Positions 21,070 through 47,490 of a stretch of 64,000 nucleotides of DNA are shown here, one piece after another. A program made the position numbers and the translations under genes. Positions within the stretch are counted from its first letter, which is position 1; each line of letters starts with the position of its first letter. A model generated the notes under the pieces. That model ran no database searches, was not told the origin of the DNA, and was given only the letters and a program-made list of their open reading frames with translations. Source of the DNA: Lamellibrachia columna (lineage: Eukaryota > Annelida > Polychaeta > Sabellida > Siboglinidae); NCBI GenBank assembly GCA_963662155.1, contig OY759261.1, forward strand, positions 48,429,850 to 48,493,849, written 5' to 3'.

Positions 21070-23435
21070 TTTCCGCACTATCAATCGAGATGGCCGGGGC
21101 TCGAGGCTAGACCACCACACTATCAATCGAGATGGCCGGGGCTCGAGGCTAGACCACCACGCTATCGATCGAGATGGCCGGGGCTCGAGGCTAGACCACC
21201 ACACTATCAATCGAGATGGCCGGGGCTCGAGGCTAGACCACCACACTATCAATCGAGATGGCCGGGGCTCGAGGCTAGACCACCACACTATCAATCGAGA
21301 TGGCCGGGGCTCGAGGCTAGACCACCACACTATCAATCGAGATGGCCGGGGCTCGAGGCTAGACCACCGCACTATCAATCGAGATGGCCGGGGCTCGAGG
21401 CTAGACCATCGCACTATCAATCGAGATGGCCGGGGCTCGAGGCTAGACCACCACACTATCAATCGAGATGGCCGGGGCTCGAGGCTAGACCACCGCACTA
21501 TCAATCGAGATGGCCGGGGCTCGAGGCTAGACCACCACAGTATGAACTGAGATGGCCGGGGCTCGAGGCTAGACCACCGCACTATCAATCGAGATGGCCG
21601 GGGCTCGAGGCTAGACCACCACACTATCAATCGAGATGGCCGGGGCTCGAGGCTAGACCACCACACTATCAATCGAGATGGCCGGGGCTCGAGGCTAGAC
21701 CATCACACTATCAATCGAGATGGCCGGGGCTCGAGGCTAGACCACCACACTATCAATCGAGATGGCCGGGGCTCGAGGCTAGACCATCGCACTATCAATC
21801 GAGATGGCCGGGGCTCGAGGCTAGACCACCGCACTATCAATCGAGATGGCCTGGGCTCGAGGCTAGACCATCGCACTATCAATCGAGATGGCCGGGGCTC
21901 GAGGCTAGACCACCACACTATCAATCGAGATGGCCGGGGCTCGTGGCTAGACCACCGCACTATCAATCGAGATGGCCGTGGCTCGAGGTAGACCACTACA
22001 GTATGAACTGAGATGGCCGGGGCTCGAGGCTAGACCACCGCACTATCAATCGAGATGGCCGGGGCTCGAGGCTAGACCACCACACTATCAATCGAGATGG
22101 CCGGGGCTCGAGGCTAGACCATCGCACTATCAATCGAGATGGCCGGGGCTCGAGGCTAGACCACCACACTATCAATCGAGATGGCCGTGGCTCGAGGCTA
22201 GACCACCGCACTATCAATCGAGATGGCCGGGGCTCGAGGCTAGACCATCACACTATCAATCGAGATGGCCTGGGCTCGAGGATAGACCACCACACTATCA
22301 ATCGAGATGGCCTGGGCTCGAGGCTAGACCATCGCACTATCAATCGAGATGGCCGGGGCTCGAGGCTAGACCATCACACTATCAATCGAGATGGCCGGGG
22401 CTCGTGGCTAGACCACCGCACTATCAATCGAGATGGCCGTGGCTCGAGGCTAGACCACTACAGTATGAACTGAGATGGCCGGGGCTCGAGGCTAGACCAC
22501 CGCACTATCAATCGAGATGGCCGGGGCTCGAGGCTAGACCACCACACTATCAATCGAGATGGCCGGGGCTCGAGGCTAGACCATCGCACTATCAATCGAG
22601 ATGGCCGGGGCTCGAGGCTAGACCACCGCACTATCAATCGAGATGGCCGGGGCTCGAGGCTAGACCACCACAGTATGAACTGAGATGGCCGGGGCTCGAG
22701 GCTAGACCACCGCACTATCAATCGAGATGGCCGGGGCTCGAGGCTAGACCACCACACTATCAATCTAGATGGCCGGGGCTCGAGGCTAGACCATCGCACT
22801 ATCAATCGAGATGGCCGGGGCTCGAGGCTAGACCACCACACTATCAATCGAGATGGCCGGGGCTCGAGGCTAGACCACCACACTATCAATCGAGATGGCC
22901 GGGGCTCGAGGTTAGACCATCGCACTATCAATCGAGATGGCCGGGGCTCGAGGCTAGACCATCGCACTATCAATCGAGATGGCCGGGGCTCGAGGCTAGA
23001 ATACCGCACTATCAATCGGGATGGCCTGGGCTCGAGGCTAGACCATCGCACTATCAATCGAGATGGCCGGGGCTCGAGGCTAGACCACCACACTATCAAT
23101 CGAGATGGCCGGGGCTCGTGGCTAGACCACCGCACTATCAATCGAGATGGCCGTGGCTCGAGGCTAGACCACTACAGTATGAACTGAGATGGCCGGGGCT
23201 CGAGGCTAGACCACCGCACTATCAATCGAGATGGCCGGGGCTCGAGGCTAGACCACCACACTATCAATCGAGATGGCCGGGGCTCGAGGCTAGACCATCG
23301 CACTATCAATCGAGATGGCCGGGGCTCGAGGCTAGACCACCACACTATCAATCGAGATGGCCGGGGCTCGAGGCTAGACCACCACACTATCAATGGAGAT
23401 GGCCGGGGCTCGAGGCTAGACCACCGCACTGTCTC
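21070..23435 (+). repeat. 42-bp minisatellite, about 56 copies with higher-order structure
   Basis: Unit cactatcaatcgagatggcc plus ggggctcgaggctagaccac-type remainder, period 42. A diverged unit (cagtatgaactgagatggcc) recurs at 21,537, 22,001, 22,462, 22,672 and 23,175, that is at spacings of about 11, 11, 5 and 12 units, so blocks of units were duplicated together. One unit near 21,986 lacks a base. Open frames on both strands only reflect the multiple-of-three period without stops. Confidence 0.97.
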
Positions 23436-23443
23436 GAGGCCAT

Positions 23444-23520
23444 CTGCTGCCGTTTCGAAGCTTGGGCAATTTCGTTCACCCCACTTTCATCTAGTTCACT
23501 TAGCTGTATAAATGAGTACC
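23444..23520 (+). mobile_element. SINE body fragment without tRNA head
   Basis: gccgtttcgaagcttgggca and the following cgttcacc match the body of the SINE at 5,240-5,300 in reverse orientation. The tRNA-like head that should precede it is replaced by the 42-bp array. The tail runs into DR1. Confidence 0.65.
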
Positions 23521-24672
23521 TGGCTACAAAGAGTGGTGGATAAATATGAAAGAATAGTCTTTGCACAGTAATTGCAGCGTGGCTGAAGTCGAATTGGTGA
23601 TGGAATGAATAGGTCTGCCAGGAGTGGAGCGTAGAGCGCTTTGAGAGGTCCTGTTGACGGGATACTGCGCAGTATAAAGTACCTTTATGTTTACAGGCGA
23701 GGTCTTCGTCAACAAATATGTCATACCTTTTCTAAAAGAAATCACTATGAGGGTGGATGTGGGGTTACCAGTAGATGTTATTTTACGTGCACACAAGGCG
23801 ACACAGACACGCAACGCAAGGAACTAACAAACACGATATTGTACGTATACAATTTAATAATCTACTTCAAGTTAACAAAGTAATAAGGTGTTATGTTCAT
23901 TAATATAGTTTAACTATAGTGCATGCCAAATGAGTGACGTGAATAAGAACTTATACATATGATACTATTTTCTTGCAAATGTTCCAGTAAGTAATGCTTT
24001 AATCAACAACATTTCGGGTAACGTTACGGTCGTAACATAGTGAGCGTAACATCAACGTTCAGTAAACGTATGACTATGTGGCCGCGAAAGACGTGGCAAG
24101 AATGTAATAGTTAAGTGTATCTCTACCTAACACGATTCAAACATCACTTATAAAACATGCGTACGTGCATTCACTCCCACTACCGGTTATGCATAATGAT
24201 AATGTATGTTATGTATATTTACCCTTTACATGACATCCACCATACCAATCACGTGACTGTAACGTGACCGTTTTTAGCAAAATGTCTACCGTTAGTACAG
24301 GCCGCCTGCTTTACGAACTTCGGCAGGCATAACTACTGAAACTGTTTTTTTATACCGTACATAATCTATGCATCTTGTGTTAGAACGACATTTGAGTAAA
24401 ATGGCTCCGGTTCGAACCAATTGGTGAGAAGCTGGGGCGATTTGAAAATGCGCACTAACTGCTCGAAACCCCAAGATGAAACAATGAACGGACTGAACAT
24501 CCACGTCGTGTTCCATTATTTGCAACCGTTTCGACAGTGAAGAAATACGTGTGATATGCATGCCCGATCCTGTTTGAAATCAACACGAAACGACTGGCAA
24601 AGCCGATACGTGTATTGGCGAACACATTTGTTACCCGTAAGGGAAATAGGGTTAACCATCTGGACGTAACGG
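23506..24672 (+). repeat. Dispersed repeat DR2-independent element DR1, copy 2
   Basis: Second copy of the 14,338-15,505 sequence. It continues uninterrupted past the point where LINE copy B begins in copy 1, so it shows the undisturbed sequence there (catctggacgtaacggacat). Confidence 0.88.
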
Positions 24673-25725
24673 ACATATGGCTATGTTTAATCAGATGTAC
24701 ACCCGTTGTTCGCATCGGACATTTGTTGACAGCGGAATGTCCAAGTCCAGTCGGCACCGCTGTTGCAGGGTTTCGTTGTTACAATCGGAGTCGCCGGGTA
24801 GCCCTCTCCTTTACAAGGAAAGTGTCTATGTCGGCCATGTCGATATTTCTGTGCTGTTTCTACATCGTCATTTCTGCTTTATGTCTGGAATTCAAAACAG
24901 TTTAGCGTAAGTGCTGGCGTATTCAGAAGCTCGTGGACAGCAGCGATGTAGCATACGTCTCTCCACGTGCAGTTGGTGCTCAACAACATGATTTGTATAT
25001 AATATGGTCACATTTTGAATTGTCGTGTTTGAAATATGTCTGAATTGTCATGTATAAAATATACAATTGGGAGAATGCTTGACGCTCTGATAAGCTACGA
25101 CAATTTTAAACTATTTGTCGTTATTTGTGTCGTAATTTTCAGCCAGCCCCAACCGGCATACGATCTGTTTAATAACGCTGCGGTGATGTCGAGGTTTGTT
25201 ATGCTACGTTTTGGTAAATAAATCATCTGCGACAATGATTGTTTTCTCCACCAATGATTTGGCATTTTTTATTCCAACACGTGAAAGATCTACGAACAGG
25301 AAACGTCGTGTTGACCACGGAGCAATGTTACGACATTGAAAAAAAATAATCAATCGTTTCGTGGTTTTAAATTAATGATAGTAAAACGCCATATTCACAG
25401 AGTGCTCTATGGCGTTTTACATCGCACTACTACTGATTAAAGTATATATTTTATAGATAAAACAAAAAATGTGAGATATGAAAATAAATAAATACAAATA
25501 AATAGATAAATAAATGTCAGACAATATAAAAGGTTCGGTGTGAAACGTATACAATATAGCAAAACGATATAAATCAACTGTGCAGAAAATAAGAACTAAA
25601 TTAAGAATTAAAAAGGCCCTTTCAACATTTAAAGGAGTTCGGTGTATTCTTGCTTAAATAAAATGTCCTAAGTTTTCGAATGGCAATACAACTTCGCGAC
25701 GCCGGAGCACGAAGCGGATACTTAC
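24673..25725. other. Unassigned DNA, possible 3' flank of the vWA/EGF gene
   Basis: AT-rich; a simple AATAAATA-like stretch at 25,480-25,515. No further vWA or EGF exon was found here on the minus strand, and no clear minus-strand AATAAA signal near the stop codon. Confidence 0.5.
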
Positions 25726-25727
25726 TT

Positions 25728-40482
<14,755 letters not shown>

Positions 40483-40498
40483 CTTTCACTTTCTGCAA
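40483..40498 (-). promoter_or_regulatory. Probable 5' UTR splice acceptor
   Basis: On the minus strand, tatttgttgcag ends 10 nt upstream of the start codon. A non-coding first exon would then lie to the right, with LINE copy D inside the 5' UTR intron or beyond it. Confidence 0.5.
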
Positions 40499-40569
40499 CA
40501 AATAATAATCACCGATACAAATATGCTAACATGATACTTATTGCAAACTGTATCAAATAAAACTACTGA

Positions 40570-41425
40570 AACATCAATGATGATCTAGATAAATTAATTA
40601 AATGGTCAGAAAAATGGCAAATGTTATTCAATTTTGGGAAGTGTAAATGTATACACTTAGGACGTGGAAACATTGACGAAGAATATAAAATGGGGGATGC
40701 TGTACTAGGTAGAACCACACAAGAAAAGGACTTCGGAGTAACATTTAGTGATGACATGAAAGTTTCAGAGCAATGTGGTATTGCTGCTTCGAAAGGAAAT
40801 CAAATTCTAGGGCTAATTAGGAGAACTATCATATATAAGGAGAAACAGCTAATTGTACCCCTGTACAAAGCAATAGTTAGACCACATTTGGAATATTGTA
40901 TTCAAACATGGATACCATATGGTAAAAAGGACATAGACAAACTAGATAGAATACAACGAAGAGCAACTAAAATGATTCCAGAGACCTTAGTTACGAAAAT
41001 CGCTTATTACAATGTGGTTTAACATCACTAGAGACCAGGAGACTAAGAGGAGACCAAATAGATGTGTTTGAAATAGCGAATGGTTATGAGGATATTGACA
41101 GGAATATGTTCTTCAAACTTAAAGAAGGCAGTAGAACCAGAGGACATCAAGCAGCATTAGTTAAGGAGCAGTGTAGGTTGGACATGAAAAAGTATTCTTT
41201 CTCACAGAGGGTGATAAATGAATGGAACGAACGGCCAAATGATTGTGTTAATGCTAGTAGTGTGAATATGTTTAAAAATAGAATTGACACATATTTGATA
41301 AGGTCGGGCTACACATAGATGAGGAAATTGTTGGACTCTCGATAAGCCAATGGCTTCCTTGTCCAATTGCCACCAGGAACTTGTTGTTTGGGATGACAAC
41401 CTTGTTAAACCTTGTTAAAATCTAT
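40570..41425 (+). mobile_element. LINE copy D, 5' truncated
   Basis: The RT C-terminal half. 40,600-41,022 gives [17 protein letters not shown] and RRATKMIPE, then a frameshift, and 41,064-41,318 gives the tail ending RSGYT. The 3' end has tandem AACCTTGTTA-type units at 41,398-41,420. It lies just upstream of the vWA/EGF start codon, antisense to it. Confidence 0.92.
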
Positions 41426-41890
41426 ATAACGTAATTTCTAATCAGTTCAGAACAGGACACTGTGAAGTACAATATTTATTTTCCGTGCTCGTTTGCGTGG
41501 GGCTTCGCCAAGCAGCGTCATTATGTCAAAATATCATACATGGAAGCCCTTTGCATACATTCCCGTATCGCCATTAGAACTAAATTGTAGTCACACAAGG
41601 TCGGATGCCTGGCTAGAATAACAAACGTGGTTTGCTGTTTTCTGTTTTGTAGAAATGACGTTTTATATAGACCAGTTGATTTTTAAAGACTCAAATATTA
41701 AAACAACAAATGAAACCGATTGCTGCTATCAATAAAATATTTGAGTTGTGATTGAAACTAGTAGTCTGCTACCATACGTTTAGTGTTGCAGAGAACAATA
41801 CATGAAAGGAACACAATATTTATTGGTTGTGTAATGTTAGCAGCGTGAATATGCTAAACATATAATTGACAAATATCTAAGACGGACGGG
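41426..41890. other. Unassigned DNA
   Basis: A short LINE-like string (gtgtaatgttagcagcgtga and a RRTGC-like ending, 41,828-41,893) suggests a further small LINE 3' remnant that merges into the (CA)n tract. Otherwise nothing. Confidence 0.5.
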
Positions 41891-41892
41891 TT

Positions 41893-42285
<393 letters not shown>

Positions 42286-42369
42286 GACAGCAAACACGAG
42301 TACACGTGGTCGCATCTGATTGCCTTGCAAAGATAAGCGGCATTGAAAACGTACCGTGTTTTTCTCCAG

Positions 42370-42477
42370 GCATTGTGTACGTGTCGCAGATAAAACGACG
42401 CTATTTCGCCGAACTATACAACGAAGACACTCAAGCTAGTCGGACCTACTACTGGCAAGTCAACACCAGTCTCAGAG
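42370..42477 (+). CDS. Candidate exon, unknown protein
   Basis: Preceded by a pyrimidine-rich acceptor (gtgtttttctccag) and followed by AGAG|GTATTG. 108 bp, open in one frame, phase 1 at both ends: IVYVSQIKRRYFAELYNED and then TYYWQVNTSLR. The composition looks like a real exon, but I recognise no domain and find no partner exons on the plus strand. Confidence 0.28.
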
Positions 42478-43925
42478 GTATTGTGGTATCTGGTGCATCC
42501 TGGCAGTGTGAAAGGTGAATGACCGAACATGAGACAGTAAACTCGGTGAACTCACAGGCTGTGTAATGTTGTGCAATGGTCTCCTCCATTTATAAAAACC
42601 CGTGCGGCTACACAAATCTATTCAAAGACACAGTGAAGACCTACCCATAAAGGTCACATTATCTTCACAATCAGTAACTGGGAGGGCCTGATCGCCGACG
42701 GTCCTCTATGGCTCCAGCAGTCAACGGCCTACTTCGAGAAAGACCGCCTAATGACTGAGGCGGAGATGCGACAAAGAAGAACGGATAATTAGATCTACCC
42801 GGTACCATTAGACCTGCAGAAGAGGCTCCTGGGTCGCCACACGACTCACGACTACATGGGTAGACCCCTTCGTTAAAACTCGAACGATCATTGACGTCTT
42901 CAAAACCGGAATAAGATCCATGCAGGGAAAGGTTACCAATGAAGGGCACGTTTTAAATCTAAGTAACTTCAACAATGTATCGGAAAATAAAGAAACGTTT
43001 ATTGCTGTCAGACAAATAGAGAACAGTTTAATGTTCACATATATTATTGCCTAGATATGTATGATTGTTCACAAAATGGTTCTGAAACGTAACGAGTGGA
43101 ACGTCGACATTCAATTAATCAAGACGGCGTATATTGCAATAAGAGGAGAGCAATGCTTTCTGGTTTGGGTTGGATACATCTAAAATAACTAAACAACTCT
43201 AAAACATGTGTTTGCGTTACACGCTTAACGTGTGCGAGATATAATAAATTACTGAGTAAATGACCGCCGGAGATGATTCTGGTTAATTTTGGACTGAAAA
43301 CACCTCATCAGTTCGCTTCAGTATGACAGCTGTCCCACAGATGCTGGTTAACGAGAATGATTCATCGACACGGGTTAAACGTCGTCGAGACATCTCCCGA
43401 TTAAAGACCAGACTCTTGTCGACGCCCCATTCGCGTCATATCGACGTGAGAAAAAACAGAAGAAGGAGTCGCCACGGTCCAACTAGAAAGAACCGGCTAC
43501 AACTGTAGATTGTGCTTTTAGTGGTATTCAATTTGTGGCATCATTGCGTTTCCTGTAATGGAGAGTCCCCAGAGCGTGTGTAACGCCGTTGTAACAGTAT
43601 ATCTCCCCCAGTGTCTTGAGAAGAAAGCTGTGTGTGGTTGAGGCAGCCGACTATGATTAACTCAGTGCATTGAGAAAAGAGCTGCGTGTTTTGTTGCTGA
43701 GGTGGCCAATCATGATTTACTCAGCGCCATGATTAACCCAGGAACCACTTCATATCATTCGCTCATTCGTAAACTTGTACTGAATATAAACACACGCAAT
43801 TTTCTTGCATAATAAAATATGATAGATATTATTCTGACTCACATTTGCTAATTATAAACTTTCTTGCACTTTTATAAAAGGGGGCTACGATATCCACAGT
43901 GGGGGAAGATGTCCAGGGGAGAAGA
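42478..43925. other. Unassigned intergenic DNA
   Basis: Two related sentences of sequence near 43,605-43,730 (a loose duplication around gattaactcagtgcattgag and gatttactcagcgccatgat). No gene recognised. Confidence 0.5.
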
Positions 43926-43929
43926 TACC

Positions 43930-44930
43930 CTGCCATACCAACATGCATGTATGGTCTAGAGACAGTGATACTGACAGGGCAGCAGCAACATAAGCTACAC
44001 GTTCGTCAGTACAACATGGTCAGGAGAATCACAGGAGCAAATGCAAATGGCCTCGGCCATTAAAAAACCTTGTGATATTATATTTCCAGCACTGTCTTCT
44101 AGAGGTCCAATTTTGTCTCGTACGTTCTGTTTACTCCTGATATATGCATGAAGGCTCTTGCTGTAATTTTTTTCAAACATGGCGGATAAGAGGATGATGA
44201 AAACTTGATGAAAGATATTTAACAAGATTTAACAAGGTTTAACAAGATTGCCATCCAAGGCAAAGGCCCATATGGCAAGTGGATAAGGAAGCCATTAGCT
44301 TATCGAGAGTCCAACATTTTTAAACTATGTGTAATTAGTCCTCCTGAGATATGTGTCAACCTTGTTTTTAAACATATTCACGCTGCTAGCAGTTACACAA
44401 TCTGTAGATCATTTTTTCCATTCATTGATTTTCCTCTGTACAGTGGAACACCTCCTGCAAGATGCATGTGTGGTCTAGAGACAGTGACACTGACAGAGCA
44501 GCAGCAATTAAGCTACACGTTCGTCAGTACAACAGGGTCAGGAGAATCACAGGAGCAAATGCAAATGGCCTCGGCCATTAAAAAACCTTGTGATATTATA
44601 TTTCCAGCACTGTCTTCTAGAGGTCCAATTTTGTCTCGTACGTTTTGTTTACTCCTGATATATGCATGAAGGCTCTTGCTGTAATTTTTTATGTTATATG
44701 CTAATTTTTTTCATAACGTCTTTTAGAATGTCTAATTTCAGTCGTAGTTGCATTAAGCGCCTCTTTGTAATTTGTGTAGTCTTCATCCTTTCTGGTGCAC
44801 CTATAAACCCTCCACATAGTTTGCTTGCGCACTTGTTTTTCTAATAGCTTCTTTTGACAAATGTTTCTTTCTATATCGTTTTCCTTGATACTCTCAATTT
44901 CATATTTTGGAATGTTCCAACATTCAATTG
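43930..44930 (-). mobile_element. Chimeric LINE fragments, duplicated (copy E)
   Basis: 43,935-44,040 on the plus strand reads ACMYGLETVILTGQQQHKLH and VRQYNMVRRITGA, a C-terminal motif of a second LINE family. It is joined to a minus-strand fragment of the main LINE family (KSLHAYIRSKQNVRDKIGPL, 44,060-44,190). 44,214-44,440 is a minus-strand 3' end of the main family with AACAAGATTT units. 44,455-44,690 repeats the chimeric piece, and continues to 44,930 with more 5' LINE sequence. No intact frame. Confidence 0.82.
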
Positions 44931-45309
44931 CGGTCTTGGGAATCAGTTCAACTTAACTGGAAGAATAAAAAGAAAACGGATGACAGGCAATTACGAGGGA
45001 GTATAGTATATCACATATAACTGACAAATGTGTGAAATTGGTAATACGAGAAGTATGTCAAAAAGAAATCACTTAACGGGTCAACCTGGCGTATGAAATG
45101 AGATATTAAAAAAGTTGACGACGGTTATTAGGACCTACAAAGTTCACTTACATTGACCGGTTAAGTTATTGTTGATACCATACAGAATCTGGCAGTCCAA
45201 AAGATTTATGCACATTCTCAGACATTCTCATTCACAACATTCTTAGGATACCGAAACTCCATCCTCCATCGATATAGGCCATCTCGAATCAGGTTCATTG
45301 TCATAGGCT
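44931..45309. other. Unassigned DNA
   Basis: Nothing recognised. Confidence 0.5.
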
Positions 45310-46112
45310 GTTCAAATATGTAGCGTGTGAATGTGTAAGTATTTTACTGTGTGTGAATGTGTAAGTAATATGTAGTGTGTGAATGGGTAAGTATTATGTA
45401 GTGTGTGAATGTGTAAGTATTATGCAGCGTGTGAACGTGTAAGTACTATGTAGGGTGTAAATGTGTAAGTATTATGTAGTGTGTGAATGTGTAAGTATTA
45501 TGTAGGGTGTGAACGTGTAAGCATTATGTAGGGTATGAATGTGTAAGTATTATGTAGTGTGTGAATGTGTAAGTATTATGTAGTGTGTGAACGTGCAAGT
45601 ATTATGTAGGGTGTGAATGGGTAAATATTATGTAGTGTGTGAATGTGTAAGTATTATGTAGTGTGTGAATGTGTAAGTATTATGTAGTGTGTGAATGTGT
45701 AAGTATTATGTAGTGTGTGAACGTGTAAGTATTATGTAGGGTGTGAATGTGTAAGTATTATGTAGTGTGTGAATGTGTAAGAATTATGTAGTGTGTGAAC
45801 GTGTAAGTATTATGTAGGGTGTGAATGGGTAAGTATTATGTAGTGTGTGAATGTGTAAGTATTATGTAGTATGTGAACGTGTAAGTATTATGTAGGGTGT
45901 GGATGTGTAAGTATTGTGTAGTGTGTGAATGTGTAAGTATTATGTAGTGTGTGAACGTGTAAGTATTTTGTAGTGTGTGAATGTGTAAGTATTGTGTAGT
46001 GTATGAATGTGTAAGTATTATGTAGTGTGTGAATGTGTAAGTATTATGTAGTGTGTGAACGTATAAATATTATGTAGGGTGTGAATGGGTAAGTATTATG
46101 TGCAGCTGGCTT
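45310..46112 (+). repeat. 26-bp minisatellite, about 31 copies
   Basis: Unit gtgtgtgaatgtgtaagtat plus tatgta, period 26, with variants (gggtgt, gaacgtg). Each unit contains GTAAGTATT. Confidence 0.96.
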
Positions 46113-47205
46113 AATAAAAGGGTGGGTACATTTGTTAAAATTATCGAAAGAAATTACATTGATCGTTATATCGGGTAACTTGCGAAATTGTGAATAGTCT
46201 TTATGTCGTAGTATATTGAACCGGTCCATTTTTTCATTTTCCCGATGATATCTGACCGGACACAGTCAACAATAATGTAATAGTTTATCCGCTGACGTCA
46301 TTCCCATCATTCTCAATATTCAGCCTCATCAAACGTTTTACTCCAGCATCTTCATCTGCAAGTTTGGTAAGTATTATGATAGTGTTAATTCCTGTTTCTG
46401 TAATTTTGCTATACCAACTTATTGTTCGCAGTATGTTATAACGTCACTTCCTCACTAATAAATGTCAAACCATAGTTTCCATTTAGAATTTCAATACATC
46501 TGCAAGATACTTGTCACTAGTGCAACAAAACCATGCGTGCTATCTACCATCGTAAAGTAACAACTTAAAAACAAAACAACCAGTCATAATCCAACTATGG
46601 GGCCCGCCTTATGCTGGCCTGATCTAAAGTGTTTTCCCTGGGGGTAGACGTGGGTGTTTCTACAATTGGACATGTTGCGTTACAGATAGGAACGGGCAGA
46701 TAGCATTCAATCGGTGACCTCTGTCGATGCACCCTCGATCGTGAATTCATTAGAATCATAGCGTTTTCTGCCCGGAGCAAAGTATGTGTGCGATTATGAA
46801 CACAAACGATAAAAAACGGGTGCGTCGTTGTTCTTTGATGTTACATACAATGAGACCATTTCAGTACGACAATTATAGAACATGCTGGTGACTCATTGGT
46901 GCCTCATTGTCAACACAACGCAACAAACACATTCCGATTTCGTCACCCGGCGGCCTCAGTGCATGCTCCAGTTCATACGGCCGTGTAAAAAAACACTGGT
47001 CGTTCAACTGTGCACATGAGCACTTGACGCGCCGCTGATAGGTCAGGATTAACCGGCGATACACTGGCGTCACATCCAGAGGTCCTAGTTAACTACATTC
47101 CACTTGCGCTGTGCAGACATATTATTATATTAAGCGCCTGCTGTGTTGGCCTAAATGACGGAGGCAGGATTTTATGCTTGCATCACAGACACACTCAGTC
47201 ACTGA
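46113..47205. other. Unassigned intergenic DNA
   Basis: No gene or repeat recognised; short open frames on the minus strand have no domain. Confidence 0.5.
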
Positions 47206-47209
47206 CACA

Positions 47210-47408
47210 TATATATAGGGACGCACGCAAGCATGCACGCACGCACGCACGCATGAACGAACGAACGAACGCATGCAAGCACAATCACTAGTACACACGT
47301 ACACGCACACACATGCACGCACGCACGCTCGCACACATGTACACGCGCACACAGGTACACACACACGCACGCACGCACATACACACGCACGTACACACGT
47401 ACATTCAT

Positions 47409-47446
<38 letters not shown>

Positions 47447-47490
47447 ACACACGTACGCACGTACACGCGCACGCACGCACACGACCATTT
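47210..47490 (+). repeat. (CACG)n / (CA)n microsatellite
   Basis: Irregular GCAC, ACGA and CACA units. The Cys/Val and Thr/His frames are artefacts. Confidence 0.93.

Noticed and set aside
20956..23543. Very long open frames (up to about 520 codons) with a 14-residue repeat HYQSRWPGLEARPP
   Set aside because: The 42-bp unit lacks stops and its period is a multiple of three, so several frames on both strands are open at once. There is no start context, splice support or codon bias.
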